From NCBI RefSeq assembly GCF_002858765.1, contig NZ_PJRP01000001.1:966923-1030922 (forward strand): a DNA stretch of 64,000 nt. Direction: 5' to 3'. Positions 13,619 through 21,899 of this stretch are shown here, piece after piece. Numbering within the stretch: position 1 is the stretch's first letter; each line of letters opens with the position of its first letter. The notes below the pieces were generated by a model, which was not told where the DNA came from, ran no database searches, and saw nothing but the letters and a program-made list of their open reading frames with translations. The stretch comes from Cupriavidus pauculus (GTDB taxonomy: Bacteria > Pseudomonadota > Gammaproteobacteria > Burkholderiales > Burkholderiaceae). Both the position numbers and the translations under genes were made by a program.

Positions 13619-14071
13619 ATGCACGCGGTCCGGGGACTTTCCGTGATGGCCATCGCCATGCTGGCCGCCCTTGCCGGTGGCGAGGCGCTTGCCACGACCA
13701 AATGCCAGAAAGGCACCAGCACGCTCTATACCGAGTCGGCGTCCTGCCCGGCCGGCTTTGCCAACGTCACCAACACGATGGGTGGCAATTTCTCCACGAT
13801 CGGAAAGGATGACTCGGTGCTCCAGCAGGAGCAGTCGATTTTCGACAGCGGCGCGGACGCCCGGGCTGCGGCCAAGGCCAAGGCGGCACGGGCCGACCAG
13901 ATGGCCGCGCAGCAGCAGTCCTCGTCGAAGGCGCTGACGTGCGGCGCGATTGCCGACCAGATGCGCGCGCTGGAAACCGACATGCAGCAGCGCCATACGC
14001 GCCAGTCGATCGAGCAGGCCAGCGACCAGTACCGGCGGCTGCGCGAACAACAGCAGCGCGGGCAGTGCTGA
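13619..14071 (+). CDS. Exported protein of unknown function, Gln/Ala-rich C-terminal helix
   Basis: A 150-residue protein starting at the ATG at 13619 after an AAGAGGGG ribosome site. It has a signal peptide (about 24 residues, ending EALA-TTK). The mature part holds conserved-looking cysteines (KCQKG, SCPAG, LTCGAI and a final C) that could make two disulfides. The second half is a predicted alpha-helix rich in Gln, Ala and Arg. Its first 30 mature residues recall small DUF4124-like exported proteins, but similarity is too weak to name a family. It stands alone between the tRNA terminator and the convergent RraA-like gene. Confidence 0.7.
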   Translation: MHAVRGLSVMAIAMLAALAGGEALATTKCQKGTSTLYTESASCPAGFANVTNTMGGNFSTIGKDDSVLQQEQSIFDSGADARAAAKAKAARADQMAAQQQSSSKALTCGAIADQMRALETDMQQRHTRQSIEQASDQYRRLREQQQRGQC

Positions 14072-14189
14072 GCGACTGAGCGCCGCCCCTCCGGATGCCG
14101 AGAATCGGGGGAAGGGGCGCGCGATCCGGCCACCATCGCGCAACCATCAAGCATCCATCACCCAACCATCGGCCGCCGCCCGGCAGTCG

Positions 14190-14900
14190 TCAGACCGGCA
14201 GTCCTTTCGCGCGCAGCACGGCGTCGAACCGTTCCGGATCCGCTGTGCCCAATCGGTTGGTTTCCCGTACACGCGCCTCGCGTTCCAGCCCTGCGCGGGC
14301 GCGCGCCAGCACGGTTTCGGCTTCGGCTGCCGGAACCGCCACCACGCCATCGGCATCGCCCACGATCAGGTCTCCGGGTAGCACGGCCATGCCGGCGCAG
14401 GCAATCGGCACATTGATCTCTCCCGGACCCTCCTTGCTGGGGCCGCGATGCGTATGGCCGCGTGCGAAGATCGGCATGCCGTCTTCCGCCCATTCGGCGA
14501 GATCGCGGATCGCGCCGTCGATCACCAGCCCGCTTAGCCGTTTGGCCACGCAGGTGGTGCGCATCAACCCGCCGATCAGGGCTTGCGTGACGTCGGCACT
14601 GCCGTCGATGACGAGCACGTCGCCGGGCTGCACCATCATCAGTGCTTTGTGGATCATCAGGTTATCGCCGGGCCGGACGCGTACCGTCACGGCAGGGCCG
14701 CACAGCACCTCGGTGAGCCGGCCGTGATAACGGTGCAGGCCCATCGTGCCGACGCTGCGGCCGATGGCGTCACTGATCGCGGCCACTGGAATCTCGCGGA
14801 AGGCGGCGACCAGCGCGGCCGAAGGGCCGGGCGCGCGGGGTTCGATGCGATAGCCGGCGGGCCACTGCACGGACTGGCGTTCGGAAGGGGTGGCAGTCAT
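14190..14900 (-). CDS. RraA-like protein (HMG/CHA aldolase family)
   Basis: A 236-residue member of the RraA / 4-hydroxy-4-methyl-2-oxoglutarate (HMG) aldolase family. Family members either split 4-hydroxy-2-oxo acids to pyruvate or, as RraA, bind RNase E. The signature LVIDGAIRD holds the catalytic Arg-Asp pair. In class II aldolases an acidic metal ligand lies 20 residues before this Arg; here that place is Gly (IGGLMRT), so classical metal anchoring may be altered. Last gene of a minus-strand operon with an aminotransferase and an aconitase-like hydro-lyase, which favours a catabolic aldolase or decarboxylase over RNase E control. The upstream 18 in-frame codons were excluded. Confidence 0.8.
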   Translation of the reverse strand: MTATPSERQSVQWPAGYRIEPRAPGPSAALVAAFREIPVAAISDAIGRSVGTMGLHRYHGRLTEVLCGPAVTVRVRPGDNLMIHKALMMVQPGDVLVIDGSADVTQALIGGLMRTTCVAKRLSGLVIDGAIRDLAEWAEDGMPIFARGHTHRGPSKEGPGEINVPIACAGMAVLPGDLIVGDADGVVAVPAAEAETVLARARAGLEREARVRETNRLGTADPERFDAVLRAKGLPV

Positions 14901-14935
14901 CGGTAAGTCCTTTTTTGGTCGGGTTCCGGATCGGT

Positions 14936-16138
14936 TCAGCGCAGTGCCTCGCATGCCGCGCGCAGACGTGCCAGGCCAGCATCGAGCCGGTCCATCGACG
15001 TTGCAAACGAGATGCGGAAGAACGGCGACGTGCCATAGGCGCCGCCCTGGAGAACCGCCAGGTTCTGGGCGTCGAGCAGGTAGAGCACGAAGTCCTCGTC
15101 GGTTTCGATCACCTTGCCGTCAGGCGTTTTCCTGCCGATCAGGCCGGCGCAGGACGGGTAGGCATAGAAGGCGCCTTCGGGCAGGTGGCAGGTCACGCCT
15201 TCGATGCGATTCAGTGCGGCCACGACGGTGTCGCGACGCGACTGGAACACCCGCGTGCGTTCGGCGATGAAATCCTGAGGGCCGGTCAGGGCTTCCAGCG
15301 CCGCGGCCTGGCTGATCGATGACGGGTTTGACGTGCATTGCGACTGCAGCTTGACCATCGCCTTGACCAGCGCGGCCGGCGCGCCGCCATAGCCGATTCG
15401 CCAGCCGGTCATTGCATAGGCCTTCGAGACGCCGTTGATGGTCAGCGTGCGGTCCTTCAGCGCCGGTTCCACCTGCGCGATGGTGGTGAATTCGCGGCCG
15501 TCGTAGAGGATGTGTTCGTAAATGTCGTCCGTCATCACCCAGACATGGGGATGGCGCAGCAACACGTCGGCCAGGGCCTGCAGTTCCGCCCGCGAATAGG
15601 TGGCGCCGCTGGGATTGTTCGGCGCGTTGAGCACCAGCCAGCGCGTGCGCGGCGTGATGGCGCGTTCCAGGTCTTCCGGCGCCAGCTTGAAGCCGTTGCC
15701 GGGCTGGCACGGCACGATCACGGGCGTGCCTTCGGCAAGCAGCACGATGTCGGGATACGACACCCAGTAGGGCGCGGGCACGATGACCTCGTCGTCAGGC
15801 TCGATCGTGCACAGAAAGGCGTTGAAGATGATCTGCTTGCCGCCCGTGCCGACGATCAGTTCGTTGGGTGCATAGTCCAGCTGGTTGTCGCGCCGGAACT
15901 TGTCGGCGATGGCCGCGCGCAGTTCGGGCGTGCCGCCCACATCGGTGTACTTGGTCTGGGAGCGGGCCATGGCGCGCGTGGCGGCTTCGCAGACGTTGGC
16001 GGGCGTATCGAAATCGGGCTCTCCAGAGGTCAGTCCGATGATGTCGCGGCCCGCCGCGCGCAGTTCGCGTGCGCGCTGGCCGGCCATCGAGCTGGGCGAG
16101 GGTTGGATGCGGTTCAGTCGTGCGGCAATCAGGGGCAT
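14936..16138 (-). CDS. Class I PLP-dependent aminotransferase (aspartate aminotransferase family)
   Basis: A 400-residue fold-type I aminotransferase, subgroup I-gamma like Thermus AspC. PLP lysine lies in NGVSKAYAMTGWRIGY; other landmarks are GEPDFDTP at the N-terminus, NAPNNPSGA (PLP contact Asn), DDIYEHILYDG and the substrate-carboxylate Arg near SPFFRISFA. The true amino donor cannot be deduced; an acidic or branched dicarboxylic amino acid is plausible. The start at 16138 gives MPLIAARLNRIQPSPS; the open frame continues much further upstream only because it shadows leuD. Seventeen bases separate it from the leuD-like gene and 35 from the RraA-like gene, so the genes form one operon. Confidence 0.88.
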   Translation of the reverse strand: MPLIAARLNRIQPSPSSMAGQRARELRAAGRDIIGLTSGEPDFDTPANVCEAATRAMARSQTKYTDVGGTPELRAAIADKFRRDNQLDYAPNELIVGTGGKQIIFNAFLCTIEPDDEVIVPAPYWVSYPDIVLLAEGTPVIVPCQPGNGFKLAPEDLERAITPRTRWLVLNAPNNPSGATYSRAELQALADVLLRHPHVWVMTDDIYEHILYDGREFTTIAQVEPALKDRTLTINGVSKAYAMTGWRIGYGGAPAALVKAMVKLQSQCTSNPSSISQAAALEALTGPQDFIAERTRVFQSRRDTVVAALNRIEGVTCHLPEGAFYAYPSCAGLIGRKTPDGKVIETDEDFVLYLLDAQNLAVLQGGAYGTSPFFRISFATSMDRLDAGLARLRAACEALR

Positions 16139-16155
16139 GATGGGAACGGTCCGGG

Positions 16156-16740
16156 TCAGAAAAAGTTCGACGTGCCGGCGCCGATCTGCGGCGCGTGGGC
16201 GTGTGCAAAGCGGCGGTGGCGGCGCAGGTAGGGCACGAGGCCGCCCATGTTGCGGATGGTCAGCACGATTTCCGGCACCGGTTCGCAGGGAATCACGTGC
16301 AACGGCGCCTCGTGCGGGTTGCCGACACGCAATTCGGCATGTGCGCCCGACAGGTGCAGTGCCACCGCATCGCCTTCGCGGACGGCTTCCTGCAGCAGAT
16401 CGGTATCGGCGGTGACAGGCAGGAGGCCGTTGTTGACGGCATTGCGCCAGTAGGTGCGTGCAAAGCTGCGCGCGACCACGACGCGAATTCCGGCGGCCAG
16501 CACCACGGTGACGGCCACCTCCATTGCCGAGCCACAACCGAAGTTGTGGCCGGCGATCAGGATGTCGCCATCGCGCACCGTGGCCGCGAATGCCGGGTCG
16601 TAGTCTTCGAGCAGGTAGTGCCGCAGGACGTTGCCATCGAGCGTGTCCTTCTTGCGCCGCGACGAAATGATGTAGTCGGTGTTGATGTCGTCTCCCAGGC
16701 GACGTGCGCGGCCCGGGATGACGGTGGGAGACAGTGGCAT
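16156..16740 (-). CDS. LeuD-like small subunit of an aconitase-family hydro-lyase
   Basis: The 194-residue swivelling subunit of a two-subunit isopropylmalate isomerase-type enzyme. It has the DDINTDYII segment and the active-site loop HNFGCGSAMEVA, where most LeuD proteins have GCGSSREHA; the change suggests a substrate other than isopropylmalate. It lies 50 bases after the large-subunit gene. Since no leuB, leuA or other leucine gene is near, it likely belongs to a catabolic hydratase (as in homoaconitase, dimethylmaleate hydratase or methylmalate-type enzymes). The start at 16740 follows family length; the upstream frame shadows the large subunit. Confidence 0.85.
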   Translation of the reverse strand: MPLSPTVIPGRARRLGDDINTDYIISSRRKKDTLDGNVLRHYLLEDYDPAFAATVRDGDILIAGHNFGCGSAMEVAVTVVLAAGIRVVVARSFARTYWRNAVNNGLLPVTADTDLLQEAVREGDAVALHLSGAHAELRVGNPHEAPLHVIPCEPVPEIVLTIRNMGGLVPYLRRHRRFAHAHAPQIGAGTSNFF

Positions 16741-16790
16741 GATGAACGGCTGGCCTTGAGGCGGGGTGAAGAACCGGGACGACGGCGAGA

Positions 16791-18089
16791 TCAGTGGCTG
16801 GCGTTGCGCGGATCGGTCAGGTGGCCGGTAGCGGCCGCCGTGGCGCATGCCCGTGGTGACGCCAGAAAGATCTGTGCCTCGCGATTGCCCATGCGCCCCT
16901 TGAAATTGCGATTGGCGGTGGAGACCACATGCATGCCGTCGTTGGGAGTCGTGCCGCAGGTGCCGCAGCACGATCCGCAGCCAGGCGGCTGGAACTCGGC
17001 GCCCATCGCCGTGAATTCGGCGAGCATGCCGGTGGATTCCAGTTCGGCATGCACCGATGCCGAAGCCGGCGTGACGATCAACCGTACGCCGGGCGCCACG
17101 CCGCCGCTGGCACGCAGGACCTCGAGCGCCTCGCGGTAGTCCTTGGTGCGACCGCCGGTGCAGGTGCCCAGATAGACCATGTCGACGCGCGTGCCCGCAG
17201 CGGCATCGAAACCCACCACGTTGTCGACTCGATGGGGCAGGGCCACCATCGGCACGACGTCGTCGAGGTGGTAGTGCAGCGTGTGCGCGTAGCCGGCATC
17301 GGCATCGGCGGATACCGGATTCAGGGCCGCCGTGGTGCGGCCCGAGAGCCAGGACCGGGTGAGGTTGTCGCACGGGAATATGCCTGCCTTGGCGCCCATT
17401 TCCACCGACATGTTGGCCAGCACGATACGGTCGTCCACATCGACCGACGCCACGCCAGGCCCATCGAATTCGAGCGCCATGTAGTTGGCGCCGCCGGCAC
17501 CGAGCGAGCGTGCCATCGTCAGTGCCAGGTCTTTGGCCGATGCGTGAGGCGGCAGCTTGCCGGTGAGGTGGACACGGATCGATCCTGGCACCTTCAGCCA
17601 CAACTGGCCGCACTGGAAGATGCCGGCCAGGTCCGACGAACCGATGCCCGAGCCGAAGGCGTTGAGCGCGCCATACGACACCGCGTGCGAGTCGGCCCCT
17701 ACCGCTAGTTGGCCAGGCAGCACGCGGCCGGATTCCAGCAGCAACTGGTGGCCGATGCCCTCGGCGACATCGAACAGATGGATGCCGAAGAGGCGTGCGA
17801 AGCTGCGCGCCTTGGCCTGCAGGGCCATCGCACGCTCGCCCGATGCGACGCCGTAGTGATCGAGCGCGAAGGCCAGCCGATCCGGCCGGGCGGGGGCGGG
17901 CAGCGCGCTGTCTTCCTGCATGTCGCGGAAGTAATCGAGCGCCATCGGCACCGATCCATCGGTACCCATCGCCATGTCGGGCTCGCAGATGGCCAGGTCG
18001 CCGGCGTAGACGGCATGGCCGGCGGCGCGCGACAGCAGCTTCTCGGCCATGGTCTGGCCACGGGTGGGGGTCATGGTGGTGGTGGGCAT
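16791..18089 (-). CDS. LeuC-like large subunit of an aconitase-family hydro-lyase
   Basis: A 432-residue catalytic subunit carrying a [4Fe-4S] cluster. Cluster cysteines are visible in YLGTCTGGRT and in PPGCGSCCGTCG, and the active-site GADSH motif is present as VGADSHAVSYGALNAFGSG. Compared with biosynthetic LeuC (about 470 residues) it is shorter and belongs to the catabolic/homoaconitase-like side of the family. Starts at 18089, 18074 or 18050 are all possible; none has a clear ribosome site. It is the first complete gene of the minus-strand operon, directly after the truncated Bug receptor gene. Confidence 0.86.
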   Translation of the reverse strand: MPTTTMTPTRGQTMAEKLLSRAAGHAVYAGDLAICEPDMAMGTDGSVPMALDYFRDMQEDSALPAPARPDRLAFALDHYGVASGERAMALQAKARSFARLFGIHLFDVAEGIGHQLLLESGRVLPGQLAVGADSHAVSYGALNAFGSGIGSSDLAGIFQCGQLWLKVPGSIRVHLTGKLPPHASAKDLALTMARSLGAGGANYMALEFDGPGVASVDVDDRIVLANMSVEMGAKAGIFPCDNLTRSWLSGRTTAALNPVSADADAGYAHTLHYHLDDVVPMVALPHRVDNVVGFDAAAGTRVDMVYLGTCTGGRTKDYREALEVLRASGGVAPGVRLIVTPASASVHAELESTGMLAEFTAMGAEFQPPGCGSCCGTCGTTPNDGMHVVSTANRNFKGRMGNREAQIFLASPRACATAAATGHLTDPRNASH

Positions 18090-18123
18090 TGCGAGCGTCG
18101 TGGTGGCGTGGCGGTTATGGCGG

Positions 18124-18441
18124 TCAGTTCAGCTTGATGCCGGCGGTCTGGATGACCTTGCCCCACTTGTCATGCTCGGTCTTGATCTGGCGCGCGAAGT
18201 CCTCGGGCGTGCCGCCTACCGGCTCCACACCAAGCTGCACCAGCCGCGCCTTCACATCGTCGGATTTCAGGATCTGGTCGATCGCGCGATTGAGCTTGAG
18301 CACGATGCCCTTCGGCGTGGCCGCCGGTGCCACCACGCCGCTCCACGACAGCGATTCATAGCCCTTGACGCCGGCCTCGTCGAGCGTCGGCACATTGGGC
18401 AGTCCCGGCAGCCGCTGGCGGCTGGTCACGGCCAGCGGAAA
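18124..18441 (-). pseudogene. C-terminal remnant of a Bug-type (TctC family) solute-binding protein
   Basis: About 105 C-terminal residues of a periplasmic receptor of the tripartite tricarboxylate transporter family: LAVTSRQRLPGLPNVPTLDE, the WSGVVAPAATPKGIV motif and a normal C-terminal helix ending AGIKLN. Intact Bug proteins have about 320 residues with a signal peptide, so some two thirds are missing. The similarity stops near 18441, only 18 bases before the ATG of the divergent LysR gene, whose own frame is complete. A deletion has therefore removed the 5' part of the receptor and the whole shared promoter region. The frame stays open further upstream but there it only shadows lysR. Confidence 0.85.
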
Positions 18442-18459
18442 AATACGGAGACGGCGCCG

Positions 18460-19389
18460 ATGCGTCACAACGTCACGCTCAAGCAGTTGCGCAGCTTCCT
18501 TACCGTTGCCGAAACCGGTTCGTTCACGGCGGCGGCATTGCGGCTTTGCGTGACGCAATCGGCGCTGACGGCCACCATCCAGCAGTTCGAGGAAGCGGTG
18601 GGCCTTCGCATGTTCGACCGCACCACGCGGCGGGTGCACCTGACCGGCCATGCCGAGCAGTTCCTGCCGGGGGCGCTGCGCGTGGTCAATGGCTTCGACA
18701 GCGCGATATCGGACCTGCAGGCCGTGGCACAGGGCGAGCGTGGGCATATCCGCATCTGCGCGGCGTCATCGGTGATCGGCCAGTTTCTGGTGCCGGCCCT
18801 GCCGCGCTTTCGGGACACGTATCCCGATATCACGATCTCGCTACGCAACCCCGCCGCGCAGCAGACCGAGCAACTTGTGCTGGAAGGCGAGGTCGACTTT
18901 GCCATCGACAGTCGGTTCCACGGGCATGACGAACTCGACTACACGCCGCTGGTGAAGGATTGCTATGGCGTGATCTTTCACCGCGACTCGCCGCTGGCGC
19001 AGACAGAGGGGCCGGTCACCTGGGATGCGTTGCAGCACGGCAAGTACGTGGGCTTCAGCGCCGATACGGGTATCGGTCGCTTCTTGCGCAGCCACGCCAT
19101 GCACTGGCCCGAACTGGCCCGCGAGCACGACGAGGTGGAGAGCACCGCCTATCTGTTCGCGATGCTCGCGCGCGGCGGCTACTATTCGGTGCTGCCCGCG
19201 CTGGCCTATCAGCGCAATCCAAACCCCGAACTGTTGTTCCGCCCGTTGCAGGGGCCGGCGCTGCTCCGCGAACTATGCGTGATGACGCGACCGTTGCGCG
19301 CGCAGTCGGCCAGTGCGCAGCGGCTGCTTGGCATCGTGCGCGAGACGCTGGCCGGTCAGGAGATGCCGCCAGGGGTGTCGCTGGCCTGA
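18460..19389 (+). CDS. LysR-type transcriptional regulator
   Basis: A 309-residue LTTR with an N-terminal winged helix-turn-helix (LKQLRSFLTVAETGSFTAAA, then TQSALTATIQQFEEAVG) and a C-terminal effector-binding domain. It is divergent from the aconitase/aminotransferase operon and would normally control it with an intermediate of the pathway as co-inducer. A weak ribosome site (CGGAG) remains 10 bases upstream, but the intergenic promoter and operator DNA has been deleted together with the receptor gene's 5' end, so its expression is uncertain. Its last 34 bases overlap the convergent CNNM gene. Confidence 0.9.
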   Translation: MRHNVTLKQLRSFLTVAETGSFTAAALRLCVTQSALTATIQQFEEAVGLRMFDRTTRRVHLTGHAEQFLPGALRVVNGFDSAISDLQAVAQGERGHIRICAASSVIGQFLVPALPRFRDTYPDITISLRNPAAQQTEQLVLEGEVDFAIDSRFHGHDELDYTPLVKDCYGVIFHRDSPLAQTEGPVTWDALQHGKYVGFSADTGIGRFLRSHAMHWPELAREHDEVESTAYLFAMLARGGYYSVLPALAYQRNPNPELLFRPLQGPALLRELCVMTRPLRAQSASAQRLLGIVRETLAGQEMPPGVSLA

Positions 19390-20678
19390 CCCGGCGCGGT
19401 CAGCCGAGACACCAGCAGCTGGTCGATCTTGTGATGGTCGATGTCGAGCACCTCGATGCGGAAGCCGGCCACGGTGATCGACTCCGACTTCTTCGGGATG
19501 CGCTTCAGCGAATAGATGACCAGCCCTGCCGCGGTATCGACATAGTCTTCGCCGGGCAGCGTATCGAGTTCCAGCGCCTTCTTCAGGTCCACCAGCGGCG
19601 TCAGGCCGTCGACCAGCCATGACGTGGCATCGCGCCGCACGATCTGCTCGTCCTCGGCCGAGTAGAGGATGTCGCCCATCAGTGCGCCGACAATGTCGTC
19701 CAGCGTGACGATACCCACCACCAGCCCATATTCGTTCATCACCACGGCAAAGCTCTCGTGCATCTCACGAAAGCGCGTCAGCGACTCGGACAGCGTGAGC
19801 GTGTCCGGGATCACCAGCACGTTCTTGTCGTAGTGCTTGCCGATGTCGTCCAGCACCGAGGCGTTCTCGTTGGCCAGCAGCAGTTGCAGGATGGCCTTGG
19901 AATCCATGCAGCCGAGCACGTCGTCGATGGTCTTGCCGCAGACCGGGTACTGCCCGTGCGGCTGCTTGACCAGCTTGCGGCGCACGCTGTCGGCCGACTC
20001 GTCGAGGGTCAGGAATACCACGTCGTCGCGCGGCGTCATGATCGCGGTGATGGGCTTCGAGTCGAGCTCGAACACGTTTTCGATCAGGTGCAGCTCGTGC
20101 TTGTGCAGCACGCCGGCCTCGGCCCCGGCATCGACCATGGCCGCGATGTCCTCGGTCGTGATCTGGTCCACGGGCTTGGTCGGGATGCCCAGCAGCTTCA
20201 GCATCGCATCGGCGGCCGCATTGAACACCCACACCACGGGCTTGAACAGCCTCAGCATCGTCAGCATCGGACCAATCACGTTGACCGCGCAGGTCTCGGG
20301 GAAGGTCATGGCCACGCGCTTCGGGATCAGGTCGGCAAACTGGATGAACAGCAGCGTCACCACCAGGAACGAGCCGATATTGGCCACGCGCTGGGCGATG
20401 TCGGGGCTGAGCCAGGGCAGCAGGGCGTCGAAGAGCAGGTCGGAGACGTGTTTTTCTCCCAGGATACCGGCCAGAATCGCCACGCTGTTCACGCCGATCT
20501 GCACGACGGTGAAGAAATTGCCGGGCTCTTCCTTGAGCAGCAATACCTTGGTGGCGCGGCGGTCGCCGCGATCCGAGAGGACTTGGAGCTTGGTGCGCCG
20601 GGCCGCGGTCAGGGCGATTTCGGAGATCGAGAAGAACGCACTCACCAGCACCAGCAGGACTAGGGTCAGGACGAACAT
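19356..20678 (-). CDS. CNNM/CorC-type hemolysin-family transporter-associated membrane protein
   Basis: A 440-residue inner-membrane protein: a DUF21/CNNM domain with three to four membrane helices (about residues 1-190, starting with LLVLVSAFFSISEIALTAARR), a CBS pair (about 205-330, including ITAIMTPRDDVVFL and GIVTLDDIVGALMGDI), and a C-terminal CorC_HlyC domain (about 345-425). The family exports Mg2+ or Co2+ or modulates such transport; annotations as hemolysin are historical. Its 3' end overlaps the LysR gene tail to tail by 34 bases, so the two transcripts must be antisense there. Confidence 0.9.
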   Translation of the reverse strand: MFVLTLVLLVLVSAFFSISEIALTAARRTKLQVLSDRGDRRATKVLLLKEEPGNFFTVVQIGVNSVAILAGILGEKHVSDLLFDALLPWLSPDIAQRVANIGSFLVVTLLFIQFADLIPKRVAMTFPETCAVNVIGPMLTMLRLFKPVVWVFNAAADAMLKLLGIPTKPVDQITTEDIAAMVDAGAEAGVLHKHELHLIENVFELDSKPITAIMTPRDDVVFLTLDESADSVRRKLVKQPHGQYPVCGKTIDDVLGCMDSKAILQLLLANENASVLDDIGKHYDKNVLVIPDTLTLSESLTRFREMHESFAVVMNEYGLVVGIVTLDDIVGALMGDILYSAEDEQIVRRDATSWLVDGLTPLVDLKKALELDTLPGEDYVDTAAGLVIYSLKRIPKKSESITVAGFRIEVLDIDHHKIDQLLVSRLTAPGQASDTPGGIS

Positions 20679-20753
20679 AGGAAGGTCACGCGCCCGTCGG
20701 GGCGGATTGATGATGGTGTACGGCGTGGTGCGCTGTCAATTGTCTGCTCAATG

Positions 20754-21716
20754 TCATGGCGCCTGGCGGGTCGTTGCCTCGAACTGCGCGGCCGGGGCTT
20801 CCAGCCGGTGGGAGAGCGTGGCGTCCAGGGCCTGGGCCGCCGCGGCGAACTGGGCATGCATATCGTCGACCAGGCTGGAGGCGCCGCGATGGCTGGCGCG
20901 CAGCATCTGGATCTCGAAGCCAAGTTCGGGCTGGACATCATGCAGCGCCACATTGGCCGGATTGGCGCTCAGCGCCGTGTACTGATCCAGCAACGTCAGG
21001 CCCAGGCCGGCGTCTACCAGGGCCAGCGCCAGCGAATAGGTTTGCACTTCCAGCGTCGAATGCGGCTCCAGCGCATGGCGTGCCAGTGTCTGGCGCACCA
21101 GCAGGCCCAGCGAGCTGTCGTCGTCGTAGCCGATGAACGGGCGCTCCAGCACCTTGCGGATCGGCACCACACCGCGTTTGCCGCCCGCCGGCAACGGCTG
21201 GGCACGCGGAACGGCTAGTAGCATCCGGCCGGTGGCCACCGGCACGCTGGATATCGCCTCGTGGCGGGGCGGCGAGAACGCGAATCCTACGTCGATCTGG
21301 TTGGCCAGCAGCGCCGCCACGATTTCATTGGTGTGGTGGGTCAGCACCTGCACCTGGGTCTCGGGATGCCGCGCGCAGAAGCGGCGCACGGCGGGCACCA
21401 GCAGCGGATTGGCCAGGCTTGGGGTGGCGGCCACACGCAGGCGCCCCGCGCCCTTGTGGCGCAGGCTTTCGGATACGCGCCGCACGCGCTCGATCTCGCC
21501 ATATAGCCTTTCGACATCGCCATACAGGGCCTGGGCTTCGGGCGTGGGCTGCAGCCGGCCGCGCTGTCGATCGAACAGCCGGAAGCCCAGCGACGCCTCG
21601 GCATGCTGCAGGACGCGCGTCACCACCGGTTGCGAGACATGGAGCAGGCGCGCGGCCTCGCTGACGGTGCCGGTCAGCATGACGGCGCGAAAAACCTCGA
21701 TCTGACGCAGGCGCAT
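20754..21716 (-). CDS. LysR-type transcriptional regulator, probable regulator of dadA
   Basis: A 320-residue LTTR. The N-terminus MRLRQIEVFRAVMLTGTVSE and the VSQPVVTRVLQHAEASLGFRLFDR segment place it near NocR/OccR-type regulators of opine and amino-acid catabolism. The effector domain spans about residues 92-295. It is divergent from the D-amino-acid dehydrogenase gene with a 183-bp gap, the classic layout for a LysR regulator and its target. The gap contains short inverted repeats such as GTGC-TTT-GCAC and CCCGGG-containing arms, but no site can be named with confidence. Confidence 0.9.
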   Translation of the reverse strand: MRLRQIEVFRAVMLTGTVSEAARLLHVSQPVVTRVLQHAEASLGFRLFDRQRGRLQPTPEAQALYGDVERLYGEIERVRRVSESLRHKGAGRLRVAATPSLANPLLVPAVRRFCARHPETQVQVLTHHTNEIVAALLANQIDVGFAFSPPRHEAISSVPVATGRMLLAVPRAQPLPAGGKRGVVPIRKVLERPFIGYDDDSSLGLLVRQTLARHALEPHSTLEVQTYSLALALVDAGLGLTLLDQYTALSANPANVALHDVQPELGFEIQMLRASHRGASSLVDDMHAQFAAAAQALDATLSHRLEAPAAQFEATTRQAP

Positions 21717-21899
21717 CGTTGTGGTGCCCGAAAAAGGCCGGTTTGGTGCGGAAAAATGGTGCTTTGCACTACGGGTAGACCCGGGTGGCGGTACCTATAG
21801 CCCGGGGACATATTCTGGCACGTATTGGCATTGGGCAAGCCGTGCGCAGTGTTCTACGCTCTGCCCCATCGTCAGAAATGAGAAGGCAAGGCAAGACAG

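Noticed and set aside
14936..16537. 533-codon frame suggesting an aminotransferase with a large N-terminal extension
   Set aside because: The added 133 residues are the leuD-like gene read in a wrong frame; the aminotransferase has a normal start at 16138.
16156..17613. 485-codon frame suggesting a fused LeuD protein
   Set aside because: The upstream part is the leuC-like gene in another frame; LeuD starts at 16740.
18124..18747. 207-codon frame that could be called a novel protein fused to a Bug C-terminus
   Set aside because: The first half is antisense to lysR; only the last 105 residues are receptor sequence, so it is a remnant, not a fusion.
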